Source: VGLO01 sp964599285 (GTDB taxonomy: Bacteria > Patescibacteriota > Minisyncoccia > Minisyncoccales > Staskawiczbacteraceae). Taken from it: 64,000 nucleotides of DNA. How positions within the stretch are numbered: the first letter of the stretch is position 1; each line of letters starts with the position of its first letter. Position numbers and translations under genes: made by a program. Below are positions 1-8,400 of the stretch, piece after piece. The DNA lies in assembly GCA_964599285.1 (NCBI GenBank), contig CAZREI010000003.1:1-64000 (forward strand), read 5' to 3'. Below the pieces are notes generated by a model. That model searched no databases. It was not told the origin of the DNA and saw nothing but the letters and a program-made list of their open reading frames with translations.

Positions 1-30
1 CAAATGCTGACCGAACGACGCAATATATAA
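1..30 (+). CDS. 3' tail of an upstream reading frame (possibly rpoB)
   Basis: An open frame runs in from the left edge and stops with TAA at 28-30, giving only nine codons ending in Thr-Glu-Arg-Arg-Asn-Ile. It lies just upstream of rpoC, where rpoB is normally found, but nothing in nine residues identifies it. The rpoB idea rests on gene order alone. Confidence 0.25.
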   Translation, partial: QMLTERRNI

Positions 31-40
31 ATGGCTTTTG

Positions 41-88
41 CCGTTTCTATTTCAAATTGTAAATTTCAAATTTCAAATTCATCAAAAA
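41..88. repeat. AT-rich word repeat before rpoC
   Basis: The gap before rpoC is built from repeated variants of the word AAATTTCAAATTTC. The same style of sequence recurs at 24225-24404 around a REP unit. It leaves no room for a clear Shine-Dalgarno site before the rpoC ATG at 89. Confidence 0.5.
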
Positions 89-3000
89 ATGCGAGTTGTA
101 GATTTAGAATCAATCCGAATTAAATTAGCCTCTCCCGAGGAGATTTTGGCTTGGTCTCACGGCGAAGTTACGACGCCCGAAACCATCAACTACCGCACCC
201 AAAAACCGGAAAAGGACGGGCTTTTTGATGAGCGGATTTTCGGGCCGGACAAAGATTACGAATGCGCCTGCGGAAAGTATAAGAGAATCAGGTACAAGGG
301 AATTGTGTGCGATCGGTGCGGGGTGGAAGTTACTAAATCCAGTGTGCGGCGGGAACGGATGGGACATATCAAGCTGTCCACGCCGGTTTCACATATTTGG
401 TTTTTGCGCGGTGTGCCAAGCCGCATGGGATTGGTGTTAAATAAATCCAGCCAACAGTTGGAAAAGGTGATTTATTTTTCCAGCTACATTATTACCAAAG
501 TTGACAACGAGGCCCGAGAGCGCATTTTAGACCAGGTGGAACAGGAATACAAAACCAAGGTTAAAAAAGAAACCACCGAAGCGGCCAAAAACGAATTAAA
601 ACAGGCGCGTGAAAAAGTAAAAGAAGAGGTGCTGGAAATAAAAGTATTGCGCATTTTGTCGGAAGTTGCTTACAACGAACTGTCATTAAAGTATGGCGAA
701 ATGTTTGAAGCCGGCACCGGCGCCGAAGTCATCCGCGATTTATTTAAAAAAATTGATTTGCAAATTACCACCGACGAACTGGCCAAAGAAGCCCAGGAAG
801 CGCCGCCCATTACCAAAAAGAAAATTTTGCGCAGATTAAAACTGTTTCAAGGAATGCTGCATGCTAAAGTGCGGCCGGAATGGATGTTCATTGATGTCTT
901 GCCCATTTTGCCTCCGGATTTGCGCCCGATGGTGCAATTAGATGGCGGTCGCTATGCGTCTAGCGACTTAAATGATTTGTATCGGCGCGTTATTAATCGC
1001 AACAACCGCTTAAAATACTTACAGGAAATTTCAGCTCCGTCCGTTATTGTGCGAAACGAAAAACGCATGTTGCAGGAAGCCGTTGATGCTTTGATTGACA
1101 ACGAAATGCGCAAGGGAGTTACTACTACTGCTACGACCGGTGGCAAAAGATTATTAAAATCTTTGGCGGCGATTTTAGCTGGCAAGCAGGGGAGATTCCG
1201 ACAAAACTTATTGGGCAAGCGCGTGGATTATTCGGGCCGATCGGTCATTACCGCCGGCACGGAATTGCATTTTTCCCAGTGCGGATTGCCCAAAACATTG
1301 GCGCTGGAAATTTTCAAACCGTTTGTTATTAAAAGAATTTTAGACAAAGAATTAGCCTACAACATCCGCGGCGCGGCGCGTTTAATTGATGAAAAGTTGC
1401 CGGAAGTCTGGGCGATTTTGGAAGAAATTGTCAAAGACAAATTAGTGCTGCTTAACCGCGCACCGACCCTGCATCGCCTTGGCATCCAGGCTTTCCATCC
1501 GGTGTTGACCGAGGGAGACACCATCAAATTGCATCCGTTTGCTTGCGAGGCTTTCAATGCTGACTTTGACGGCGACCAGATGGCCGTGTATTTGCCGTTG
1601 TCCGATGAGGCTCAAAAAGAAGCCAAGGAAATTATGCTTTCCAGTTTGAATCTTTTGAAGGCCGCCAACGGCATGCCGGTGATTGGGCCTTACCGCGACG
1701 TGTCTTTGGGATGCTACTTTTTGTCGCGGGTCAAAGAAGCCGCTGATAAAAAAGACATTAAATGGTACTCTAGTAATTCCGAAGCCATCACCGCTTACGA
1801 ATACGGATTTTTGGATTTGCAGGCTCAAATAAAAGTGCAAAATCCAAAATCAGCCGAACACGAAATCATTGAAACCTCGGTTGGCCGTCTCATTTTAAAC
1901 GCCAGCCTGCCGGCCGATTATCCGTATGTTAACAAACTGATTGACAATAAGGGGCTTAAAGCCATGGTGCGGGACATTGTGGAAAAATACCCGGGCAAAG
2001 ATGCTATTGATACGCTGGATAAAATCAAAACCATGGGGTTTGAGTATTGCACACTTTCGGGTATTAGCTGGGGAATGGATGACTTAATTGTTCCAAAGGA
2101 AAAAGAGCAGCTGATTTTGGATTCAGAAAAAGAGGTGGAAAAAATTGAAGAGCACTATGAAAAGGGATTATTGAGCCATGAAGAAAAAACGTCCCAGAAA
2201 ATTTTAATCTGGCAATCGGTAAAAACAAAATTAGAAGCTTTGCTCAAAACCACCTTGCCCGCGGACGGCCCGGTACTTTCTATTATTAATGCCGGAGCGC
2301 GCGGAACCTGGGCCCAGTTGGTCCAGATGGCCGGCATGAAAGGCTTAGTAAATAATCCGGCTGGAGATATTATTGAACTGCCGGTCAAGGCTTCTTTTAC
2401 CGAAGGCTTTAACGTTTTGGAATACTTTATTTCCACCCACGGCGCCCGAAAAGGAACCGCGGACACGGCTCTGCGAACTTCTTCTGCCGGATACTTAACG
2501 CGCCGATTGGTTGATGTTGCGCATGATGTCATTGTGTTTGACGAGGATTGCGGTGATAAAAAAGGCATGGAGGTTTTGCGCAAGGATGCTGATGCCATAG
2601 AACAGAATTTTGCTTTCAAGTTGGTGGGAAGGGTATGTGCCCAGGATGTAAAAAGCGGCAAAGAAACCATTGTCAAAAAAGGCGATGTTATCACCTGGCA
2701 ACAGGCCAACCAGATTATCAAAGATGAACTAGAAAGCGTGGCTGTCCGGTCACCGCTTTCCTGCAAGAGCGTGCGCGGAGTCTGTCAGCAATGTTATGGT
2801 TGGGATTTGGGCAGAAACAATTTAATTAAGCTTGGCGAAGCGGTGGGAGTAGTGGCGGCTCAAGCCATCGGCGAACCGGGAACCCAGCTTACGTTAAGAA
2901 CTCATCACTTGGGAGGCGTGGCCGGCGCGGGAGACATCACCCAGGGTTTGCCCAGAATTGAAGAAATTTTTGAAGCGCGCGCGCCAAAAGGAGAAGCCAT

Positions 3001-3655
3001 TATGTCGCTGGCGGAAGGCGTGGTTACCAAAATTGACAAAGAGAAAAAAATTATCACCATCAAACCGCACACCGCCGGCGGCAAAAAGGGAGGCGCTAAA
3101 GAATTGCCCGTGGAGTACCAGATTCCGGGTCGGATTGCTATTTTGGTGGAAACTGGCCAGGAAGTTAAAGAAAACCAGCCGCTGTCGGCCGGAAATTTGG
3201 ATCTGAAAAAACTGTACAAATTGTCAGGGCTTCAAGAAACCCAAAAATATATTTTACAGGAAGTTCAGCGCATTTACGCTTCGCAAGGGGTGGACATTCA
3301 CGACAAGCACGTTGAAGTGATTATTCAAAAAATGTTTTCTCGCGTGCGGATTAAAGAAGAGGGCGATTCAACTTGGGTGCGCGGAGAAATTATTGAGTGG
3401 TCCATTTTCCAGGAGGAAGCCGAACGCCTGCGGGCTTTGAAAAAAGAGCCGCCGCAAGGGTCGCAAATTTTGCTGGGGATTTCGGAGGTGGCGCTGGCGT
3501 CGGAGTCATTCTTGTCAGCGGCGTCGTTTCAACAGACTTCGCGGGTGCTGATTAAGGCTGCGCTGGAAGGAAAAGAAGACAAACTACGAGGCTTGAAAGA
3601 AAACGTGATTATTGGAAAAATTATTCCGGTGGGAACTGGCTTTCACAAAAAATAA
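89..3655 (+). CDS. rpoC: DNA-directed RNA polymerase subunit beta'
   Basis: Beta' subunit of RNA polymerase, which holds the catalytic magnesium and the DNA clamp. The ATG at 89 gives 1188 aa and begins MRVVDLESIRIKLASPEEIL, a standard RpoC start; an upstream TTG would add 17 residues read from the AT-rich repeat and is rejected. The N-terminal zinc-binding cysteines are Cys59, Cys61, Cys74 and Cys77. The active-site motif NADFDGD is at about residues 490-496. A second cysteine cluster (CKSVRGVCQQC) lies near residue 895, and the trigger-loop region (GEPGTQLTLRTHHLGG) follows at about 930. The length is normal for compact bacterial RpoC without large lineage insertions. It is probably the distal gene of an rpoB-rpoC unit whose first part lies outside the window. 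A GC-rich hairpin follows. Confidence 0.99.
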   Translation: MRVVDLESIRIKLASPEEILAWSHGEVTTPETINYRTQKPEKDGLFDERIFGPDKDYECACGKYKRIRYKGIVCDRCGVEVTKSSVRRERMGHIKLSTPVSHIWFLRGVPSRMGLVLNKSSQQLEKVIYFSSYIITKVDNEARERILDQVEQEYKTKVKKETTEAAKNELKQAREKVKEEVLEIKVLRILSEVAYNELSLKYGEMFEAGTGAEVIRDLFKKIDLQITTDELAKEAQEAPPITKKKILRRLKLFQGMLHAKVRPEWMFIDVLPILPPDLRPMVQLDGGRYASSDLNDLYRRVINRNNRLKYLQEISAPSVIVRNEKRMLQEAVDALIDNEMRKGVTTTATTGGKRLLKSLAAILAGKQGRFRQNLLGKRVDYSGRSVITAGTELHFSQCGLPKTLALEIFKPFVIKRILDKELAYNIRGAARLIDEKLPEVWAILEEIVKDKLVLLNRAPTLHRLGIQAFHPVLTEGDTIKLHPFACEAFNADFDGDQMAVYLPLSDEAQKEAKEIMLSSLNLLKAANGMPVIGPYRDVSLGCYFLSRVKEAADKKDIKWYSSNSEAITAYEYGFLDLQAQIKVQNPKSAEHEIIETSVGRLILNASLPADYPYVNKLIDNKGLKAMVRDIVEKYPGKDAIDTLDKIKTMGFEYCTLSGISWGMDDLIVPKEKEQLILDSEKEVEKIEEHYEKGLLSHEEKTSQKILIWQSVKTKLEALLKTTLPADGPVLSIINAGARGTWAQLVQMAGMKGLVNNPAGDIIELPVKASFTEGFNVLEYFISTHGARKGTADTALRTSSAGYLTRRLVDVAHDVIVFDEDCGDKKGMEVLRKDADAIEQNFAFKLVGRVCAQDVKSGKETIVKKGDVITWQQANQIIKDELESVAVRSPLSCKSVRGVCQQCYGWDLGRNNLIKLGEAVGVVAAQAIGEPGTQLTLRTHHLGGVAGAGDITQGLPRIEEIFEARAPKGEAIMSLAEGVVTKIDKEKKIITIKPHTAGGKKGGAKELPVEYQIPGRIAILVETGQEVKENQPLSAGNLDLKKLYKLSGLQETQKYILQEVQRIYASQGVDIHDKHVEVIIQKMFSRVRIKEEGDSTWVRGEIIEWSIFQEEAERLRALKKEPPQGSQILLGISEVALASESFLSAASFQQTSRVLIKAALEGKEDKLRGLKENVIIGKIIPVGTGFHKK

Positions 3656-3713
3656 TCGGCTGATTATTTTCGCTAAACTGACGCGAAATAATACGCTAAA
3701 CAGACGCGAAAAA

Positions 3714-3740
3714 CGGCGGCGGGCAAAAAGCCCGCCGCCG
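3714..3740 (+). terminator. GC-rich hairpin after rpoC
   Basis: Perfect 11-bp stem CGGCGGCGGGC / GCCCGCCGCCG with an AAAAA loop, 58 bp after the rpoC stop. The following CTTTCGTT tract is a poor U-run, so termination may be partial. Confidence 0.6.
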
Positions 3741-3766
3741 CTTTCGTTGAGTCATTTTCCATTTGA

Positions 3767-3804
3767 TATAGAGTAAAAAAGAAACGTTTCTTTTTTACTC
3801 TATA
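3767..3804. repeat. 38-bp palindrome, copy P1
   Basis: Perfect palindrome with two 19-base arms, left arm TATAGAGTAAAAAAGAAAC, centre AAC|GTT. Near-identical copies lie at 59551-59590, 60597-60636 and 61205-61246. It lies about 180 bp upstream of the orphan gene at 3981. Confidence 0.85.
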
Positions 3805-3832
3805 GCGGGAAAACCAGTAATTCTATTTGCAT

Positions 3833-3860
3833 CGTCATTGCGAGCGAAGCGCGGCAATCC
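3833..3860 (+). repeat. REP-like unit R1
   Basis: Short unit with the family ends CGTCATTGCGAG and GCAATC and an internal GCGAAGCGC. Twelve copies occur in the window, several in gaps and several inside genes. Confidence 0.8.
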
Positions 3861-3889
3861 AGTTTTTAAAAATCCGTGAACTGAAACTA

Positions 3890-3918
3890 TTTACATTACT
3901 AAATTAATATGATATTCT
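3890..3918 (+). promoter_or_regulatory. Candidate sigma-70 promoter for the gene at 3981
   Basis: TTTACA, a 17-bp spacer, then TATTCT. This gives a leader of about 55 nt before the ATG at 3981, long enough for the Shine-Dalgarno site seen there. Confidence 0.5.
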
Positions 3919-3980
3919 GTATTTAGTTCTAAGCACCCAAACTCGTAGGCAGCTATGCCTTAAAATAGCAGGAGTACAGA

Positions 3981-4379
3981 ATGCACAACATCTATAACCT
4001 CGAAAGAATCATTAAGGAATTCGCACGCCTTACTGGTAAGGACTTACCATCTGCTACTGGGCAGATTGAGGACATTCTTGATTATCTGCTCTTTAATCAC
4101 CCGCACGACAGTCGTCCAGGGAGCGAGGATCATTTTCGTCTCTCGGGTACTTACGAACGGCTTGCCGAATACAATCGGAAAACTGTGAACGAGGATGAGC
4201 AGCTTGCTCGGTACTTCCGAATTGCTACGAGCATAGGAAGCCACATCGTTAGCAAAGGACTGTGGATTGAGCTAGAACGGCTCCGGGGGATCGAAAATGG
4301 GAGTTTGCAAGAAATTCCTGCCAAGGTTCTGAGAGCATATCTCTCGGCAAAGCACTCGCATAAGAACGATATCGTCTAG
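3981..4379 (+). CDS. Hypothetical protein, orphan cassette gene
   Basis: 132 aa, not recognised. It is charged and predicted helical, with no signal peptide, membrane segment or known motif. The start is well set: the ATG at 3981 follows an AGGAG Shine-Dalgarno about 7 nt upstream, stronger than at most genes here. It has its own candidate promoter (3890-3918), and a textbook hairpin terminator follows 15 bp after the stop, so it is a single-gene unit. Codon use is more balanced (CGC, CTC, CGG) than in the AT-rich neighbours. In style it matches the genes at 16758-17285 and 59687-60508, which suggests a shared class of acquired cassette. A 38-bp palindrome lies upstream, as it does before the amidase at 59687. 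Confidence 0.7.
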   Translation: MHNIYNLERIIKEFARLTGKDLPSATGQIEDILDYLLFNHPHDSRPGSEDHFRLSGTYERLAEYNRKTVNEDEQLARYFRIATSIGSHIVSKGLWIELERLRGIENGSLQEIPAKVLRAYLSAKHSHKNDIV

Positions 4380-4391
4380 TTTTTGTCAGGT

Positions 4392-4430
4392 CCTGCGATT
4401 ACAACTTCGGTTGTGTCGCAGGGCTTTTTT
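4392..4430 (+). terminator. Rho-independent terminator
   Basis: Stem CCTGCGA..ACAA / TTGT..TCGCAGG closed by a CTTCGG loop and followed by CTTTTTT. It ends the transcript of the gene at 3981-4379. Confidence 0.9.
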
Positions 4431-4441
4431 ATTTGGAAAAT

Positions 4442-4471
4442 TTGCATAAATGGATTAAGAAGTGATACAAT
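4442..4471 (+). promoter_or_regulatory. Candidate promoter for the MntA/HepT pair
   Basis: TTGCAT, an 18-bp spacer, then TACAAT. The -10 box ends 13 nt before the ATG at 4485, so the leader would be only about 7 nt. Confidence 0.5.
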
Positions 4472-4484
4472 TTAATAAACAATA

Positions 4485-4931
4485 ATGCCTGCTATGATCA
4501 AATTTTCAAAGGATAACATAAAGGAATTTAAGAAAATGGATATTCTGGCCATCTATCTTTTTGGTTCCATGGCTACCAATAAATATATTCACGACCGTTC
4601 GGATTTTGATTTTGGCGTTGTTCTGGAAAACGCAAAAGACCTTAAAGAAAATACTTTGGATATTTATAATGAACTTTATGATATTATCATTAAAAAACTT
4701 CCCAAAGAATATTTAAAAAAACGCTTTGCGTTGAAAGCGCATGAAATGGATATTGTCTTCTTGCAGCAAGCTCCAATTAGTTTTCAGGCTCAAGCAATGC
4801 AGGATGGAAAACTTTTATATGCAAGCGATAAAGATAAACTTGATGCTTACCGAGATTATGTTTTAGAGCAGTACTGTGACCTGCAATATGTTTATAAAAT
4901 AGCGCATTATGCTTTATTAGAAAGACTATGA
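4485..4931 (+). CDS. mntA: MntA-type nucleotidyltransferase antitoxin
   Basis: 148-aa minimal nucleotidyltransferase. The family signature is visible near residues 26-42: LFGSMAT followed by a DFDFG stretch, that is Gly-Ser, 11 residues, Asp-x-Asp, plus a later Asp in HEMDIVF that would be the third acidic residue. In the MntA/HepT family the antitoxin neutralises its partner by transferring AMP onto a Tyr of the toxin. The downstream gene overlaps by 4 bp (ATGA) and is a HepT-like protein, which supports a two-gene toxin-antitoxin operon. A second ATG at 4494 is possible. The pair sits between rpoC and ftsK, an odd place for an accessory module. Confidence 0.8.
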   Translation: MPAMIKFSKDNIKEFKKMDILAIYLFGSMATNKYIHDRSDFDFGVVLENAKDLKENTLDIYNELYDIIIKKLPKEYLKKRFALKAHEMDIVFLQQAPISFQAQAMQDGKLLYASDKDKLDAYRDYVLEQYCDLQYVYKIAHYALLERL

Positions 4932-5356
4932 AATTAGATATCAACAAGAAAACCATTGAGGAAAAAATGAAGCGCATAGAATTGCATTTAAGACGGCTTG
5001 AAGAATTAAAGTCTCTTTCTGGGTTACAAATGGCCGATGACAAAAATTTTGCTTACGCGTCATGGAATCTACGCGGTGCGCTGGAATCGGTTTTTGGTAT
5101 TTGCACCCACGTTTTATCAAGGATTCCGGGTGTGAAAATTGATGAATATAAGCAAATGGCTATTGATATGGGTAAGGAGGGAATTGTGCCCATGGATTTT
5201 GCGGAAGATCGTTTAGTAAAAATGGCCAAGTATCGGAATCGCCTGACGCATTTTTATTTTGAAGTTACCCCGGAAGAAATGCATGGCATTATCCAAAATA
5301 ATTTGGGGGATTTTGATATTTTTATGAAATCTATTAAAAAATTATTGGAAGATTAA
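4928..5356 (+). CDS. hepT: HepT-like ribonuclease toxin (DUF86)
   Basis: 142-aa helical protein of the HepT/DUF86 family. The catalytic R-x4-H-x-Y motif is intact as RNRLTHFY near residues 101-108. In studied systems the dimer cleaves RNA until AMPylated on the Tyr of this motif by MntA. Its ATG overlaps the TGA of the preceding gene, so translation is coupled. The ftsK start follows 2 bp after its stop, so ftsK may be read through from this unit. Confidence 0.8.
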   Translation: MKLDINKKTIEEKMKRIELHLRRLEELKSLSGLQMADDKNFAYASWNLRGALESVFGICTHVLSRIPGVKIDEYKQMAIDMGKEGIVPMDFAEDRLVKMAKYRNRLTHFYFEVTPEEMHGIIQNNLGDFDIFMKSIKKLLED

Positions 5357-5357
5357 T

Positions 5358-7583
5358 ATGGCAAAAAATGGGAAGCCTCAAAAAGAAAACGGCAAAAACG
5401 GTAGCCAAAAAGATAAAAAGAAGGAATATCTTTTGACTTTGCGCACTAAAAAGTGGATCAAGGGCACACTGATGTTTTTGGTGGCAATCATCATTGCCCT
5501 TTCTTTTTTGGATAAGGCTGGGCTGGCAGGGCAGTGGCTGGTGTGGCTACTCAAAAACTTGCTGGGCGATTCGCGCATTACCATTACCACCATTATTTTG
5601 TCGCTGTTTGCCGCCGGATTTGTAACCGTAAAAGCGCATCATAAAAAAGTAAAAGTGTTAGCGATTGTGCTGGGGGTTTGTATTGCGGTGGTAGGGGTAT
5701 CAGGCATTTCTTCAAACCAAAATTTAAACATGGCTCACACCGGCTTGGTGGGCTGGGCGGCCAAACTGCTGGTCAACGGCTTTGGGCTTTTAGTTTCCAA
5801 TATTATTTTCGGGGCGATTATGCTGATTGCCCTGTTTATTTTCTTGCAATTTATCTGGCACGAATTTCCTCCCGAAGAAGCCGAAAAAAAACTGGCGCCG
5901 ATGCTCAAAAGTTCCGATGCGCCCAATTTCAGGATAAAAGGAGTGGAAGAGCCAAAACCCGAACAAAAACTGCCGGCCAAAGTGTCGCTGTTTAAAAATC
6001 CTATGGGAAACCAAAAGCAAAATGTGCCGGTGGTGGTTAATGCTTCTCAGCCGACCCAAAAAGGTAAATATGCTCTGCCGCCCATTGACCTGTTAAACAA
6101 AAACGAAACGGCGCCAACCAGCGGCAACATTAAAGAAAATTCGCTGATCATTAAAAAAACGTTGGAAAATTTTGGCATCCCCGTGGAAATGGCGGAAGTC
6201 AACGTTGGTCCGGCCGTAACCCAATATGCTTTCAAACCGGCTGAAGGCGTCAAGCTTTCAAAAATCACCACGCTGTCAAATAATTTGGCGCTGGCGCTGG
6301 CGGCTCACCCCATAAGAATAGAAGCGCCCATTCCCGGCAAGTCACTGGTAGGAATTGAAGTGCCCAATAAAGTGCGAGCCACGGTGGTTTTGCGTAATTT
6401 AATTACCGACGGCGCCTACCAAAACGATCCGGCTAATTTATTAATCGCCCTTGGCAAAGATGTTTCCGGAAACCCCATTTACACCGACTTAGCCGAAATG
6501 CCTCACATGCTGGTGGCTGGCGCAACCGGAACCGGTAAAACCATCTTTTTAAACTCGCTCATTTTAAGTTTGCTGTACAAAAGTACGCCGGAAAACTTGC
6601 GCATGATTATGGTGGACCCCAAGCGCGTGGAATTTCAAAATTACAACGACATTCCGCATTTGCTATGTCCGGTCATTTACGACGCGCCAAAAACCATTAA
6701 CGCTTTGCAGTGGCTGGCGCGCGAAATGGAACGGCGCTTTGAGGTATTTTCAGAAATTCCTACGCGTAACATTAAAAGTTACAATTCCAATAAATCGGTC
6801 ATTGCCTCCGGTTCGCAGTTGCCTTACATTGTGCTGGTAGTTGACGAACTGGCCGACTTGATGGCCGCCAAAGGCAAGGAACTGGAAGCCGGCATTGTAA
6901 GGCTGGCGCAGATGGCTCGGGCCACCGGAATCCACTTGGTGCTGGCAACACAAAGGCCATCGGTGGAAGTCATCACGGGATTGATCAAGGCCAACATCAG
7001 CTCGCGTATTAGTTTTCAGGTGGCATCGCAAATTGACTCGCGCACGGTTATTGATACGTCGGGCGCGGAAAAGCTTTTGGGCATGGGAGATATGCTGTTT
7101 TTGTCTTCCAAGAGTTCCAAAATTACCCGTATCCAAGGTCCGTACATTTCTGAAAAAGAAGTTAAAAAAGTTACCGACTGGTCAGCCGAGCAGGCAAAGG
7201 TAGTGGAGGATCCCCAATCAATGCTCATTGCCAGCTTAAAAGATTCCCTGGAAGCACAGCAACAAGGTGATGAAAAATCAGGTGGAGCCGATGTGTTTTT
7301 TGGCGACGACGATCCGTTATTTGAAGATGTAAAAAGGATTGTGCTAGAAACCAAAAAAGCATCGGCGTCGTTTTTACAAAGAAGATTGCGCATCGGCTAT
7401 TCGCGAGCCGCGCGCCTCATTGACATGCTGGAAGATAAAGGATTTGTCGGCCCGGCCGATGGCGCCAAACCTAGGGAAGTATACGAAACTCCAACCCAAG
7501 CAAGGACAGCAGATTTGTCAGGCGGCACGGGAATGGACGAGTCGGAGGAGGTACCGAAGGAGGAAGGGTGGGAGAAAGTGTAG
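5358..7583 (+). CDS. ftsK: DNA translocase FtsK
   Basis: 741-aa membrane-anchored DNA pump that clears chromosome DNA from the closing septum. The N-terminal part (about residues 34-170) holds several membrane segments after a lysine-rich start. A short linker leads to the RecA-like motor with Walker A GATGTGKT (about residues 389-396) and Walker B IVLVVDELADLM. The C-terminal winged-helix gamma domain (ASFLQRRLRIGYSRAARLID) binds polar DNA sequences. The linker is short compared with E. coli FtsK and close to SpoIIIE. The gene begins 2 bp after the HepT stop. The C-terminus is followed almost at once by a 24-bp GC palindrome. Confidence 0.97.
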   Translation: MAKNGKPQKENGKNGSQKDKKKEYLLTLRTKKWIKGTLMFLVAIIIALSFLDKAGLAGQWLVWLLKNLLGDSRITITTIILSLFAAGFVTVKAHHKKVKVLAIVLGVCIAVVGVSGISSNQNLNMAHTGLVGWAAKLLVNGFGLLVSNIIFGAIMLIALFIFLQFIWHEFPPEEAEKKLAPMLKSSDAPNFRIKGVEEPKPEQKLPAKVSLFKNPMGNQKQNVPVVVNASQPTQKGKYALPPIDLLNKNETAPTSGNIKENSLIIKKTLENFGIPVEMAEVNVGPAVTQYAFKPAEGVKLSKITTLSNNLALALAAHPIRIEAPIPGKSLVGIEVPNKVRATVVLRNLITDGAYQNDPANLLIALGKDVSGNPIYTDLAEMPHMLVAGATGTGKTIFLNSLILSLLYKSTPENLRMIMVDPKRVEFQNYNDIPHLLCPVIYDAPKTINALQWLAREMERRFEVFSEIPTRNIKSYNSNKSVIASGSQLPYIVLVVDELADLMAAKGKELEAGIVRLAQMARATGIHLVLATQRPSVEVITGLIKANISSRISFQVASQIDSRTVIDTSGAEKLLGMGDMLFLSSKSSKITRIQGPYISEKEVKKVTDWSAEQAKVVEDPQSMLIASLKDSLEAQQQGDEKSGGADVFFGDDDPLFEDVKRIVLETKKASASFLQRRLRIGYSRAARLIDMLEDKGFVGPADGAKPREVYETPTQARTADLSGGTGMDESEEVPKEEGWEKV

Positions 7584-7607
7584 CCGCGCGCGCCGCGGCG
7601 CGCGCGG
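7584..7607. terminator. Loopless GC palindrome directly after ftsK
   Basis: 24-bp perfect palindrome with arms CCGCGCGCGCCG / CGGCGCGCGCGG starting at the first base after the ftsK stop. There is no U-tract. It could end transcription or protect the 3' end of the message. Confidence 0.5.
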
Positions 7608-7644
7608 AATTCCCAAATCCCAATTTCCAATTTCCATCCCGCGC

Positions 7645-7708
7645 CGTCATTGCGGCCAGCTGAGCTGGCCAGACCCGCTAAGCGGGTCTGGCCGAAGAGC
7701 GGCAATCT
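7645..7708 (+). repeat. REP-like unit R2 with inserted palindromes
   Basis: Family ends CGTCATTGCG and GCAATCT enclose two further palindromes (GCCAGCTGAGCTGGC and CCAGACCCGCTAAGCGGG...), making a 64-bp version. It ends 6 bp before the ORF6N gene start. Confidence 0.75.
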
Positions 7709-7714
7709 TAAAAT

Positions 7715-8164
7715 ATGGAAAACAGTATCATTCCAAGCGAGAGGATAGTCAATAAAATATACATCATTCGTGGTAGAAAGGTTATGATCGATCGCGATCT
7801 ATCCGAGCTTTATGGAGTTAAGACAAAAGTTTTGAATCAGGCGGTAAAAAGAAATATGAAACGGTTTCCTGAAGATTTTATGTTTAAGCTTGATAAAGCA
7901 GAGTCTAAAAACTTGAGGTCACAAATTGTGACTTCAAGTTGGGGTGGTACAAGGAAAGAAATATTTGTCTTTACTGAGCAAGGCGTGGCGATGCTATCAA
8001 GTGTGCTCAATAGTGACCGTGCAATACAAGTGAACATTCAAATTATCAGGACGTTTACCAAAGTCAGAGAATTATTAGCTACCAACGAAGCCTTATATAC
8101 TTTGAATTACGAAATGCTTTTTGAAAGGCGGGTTTCGGGTCTTTTCTCCAAATTTTGGCTATAA
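7715..8164 (+). CDS. ORF6N-domain protein, 5' part of an interrupted gene
   Basis: The 149-aa frame carries the ORF6N DNA-binding domain seen in phage-type regulators: IDRDLSELYGVKTKVLNQAV at about 26-45, RFPEDFMFKL, and FTEQGVAMLSSVLNSDRAIQ. The last 20 or so residues do not belong to the family; they are read from a palindromic element inserted from 8099. The true 3' end survives beyond the element at 8271-8384 in another frame. Joining base 8095 to 8271 gives a smooth family-like sequence (NEAL then RKIMEMEKRYDSS). The gene is therefore disrupted, though a truncated DNA-binding protein could still be made. ORF6N proteins are common accessory genes linked to phages or mobile DNA. Confidence 0.8.
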   Translation: MENSIIPSERIVNKIYIIRGRKVMIDRDLSELYGVKTKVLNQAVKRNMKRFPEDFMFKLDKAESKNLRSQIVTSSWGGTRKEIFVFTEQGVAMLSSVLNSDRAIQVNIQIIRTFTKVRELLATNEALYTLNYEMLFERRVSGLFSKFWL

Positions 8165-8269
8165 ATTCGCTATAAATATTTTACGTAGCTTGCTACGTAA
8201 AATATTTCTATCAAATTTCTATCTCAAAATTTGAAGAAAATACCTCGAAAGCATTTCGTAATTCAAAGT
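8099..8269 (+). mobile_element. Foldback element PE170, copy A (inside ORF6N gene)
   Basis: Terminal inverted repeat ACTTTGAATTACGAAATGC / GCATTTCGTAATTCAAAGT. Inside are further paired blocks: CCAAATTTTG / CAAAATTTG, AAATTCG / CAAATTT, and the central hairpin TTTTACGTAGC..GCTACGTAAAA. Five related copies occur in the window. This copy splits the ORF6N gene. Confidence 0.85.
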
Positions 8270-8270
8270 T

Positions 8271-8384
8271 AGAAAGATAATGGAAATGGAAAAAAGGTAC
8301 GACAGTAGTATTAAGGATATCTTTAATAAGCTGGGACTTTTGCAGTCAGATAAAAAGAAACCTAAAAATAAAATAGGATTTTAA
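8271..8384 (+). pseudogene. 3' remnant of the ORF6N gene
   Basis: Reads RKIMEMEKRYDSSIKDIFNK and ends in KKPKNKIGF, the usual kind of coiled tail and final IGF of ORF6N proteins. It is cut off from its 5' part by the foldback element and has no start of its own except an internal ATG at 8280. The last 21 bases recur at 10191-10211. Confidence 0.7.
8364..8384 (+). repeat. 21-bp direct repeat, left copy
   Basis: The end of the ORF6N remnant, containing AAATAGGATTTTAA, is identical over 21 bp to 10191-10211. The two copies bracket the methyltransferase fusion gene. Confidence 0.7.
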
Positions 8385-8400
8385 TAATATAGAAAAGATT

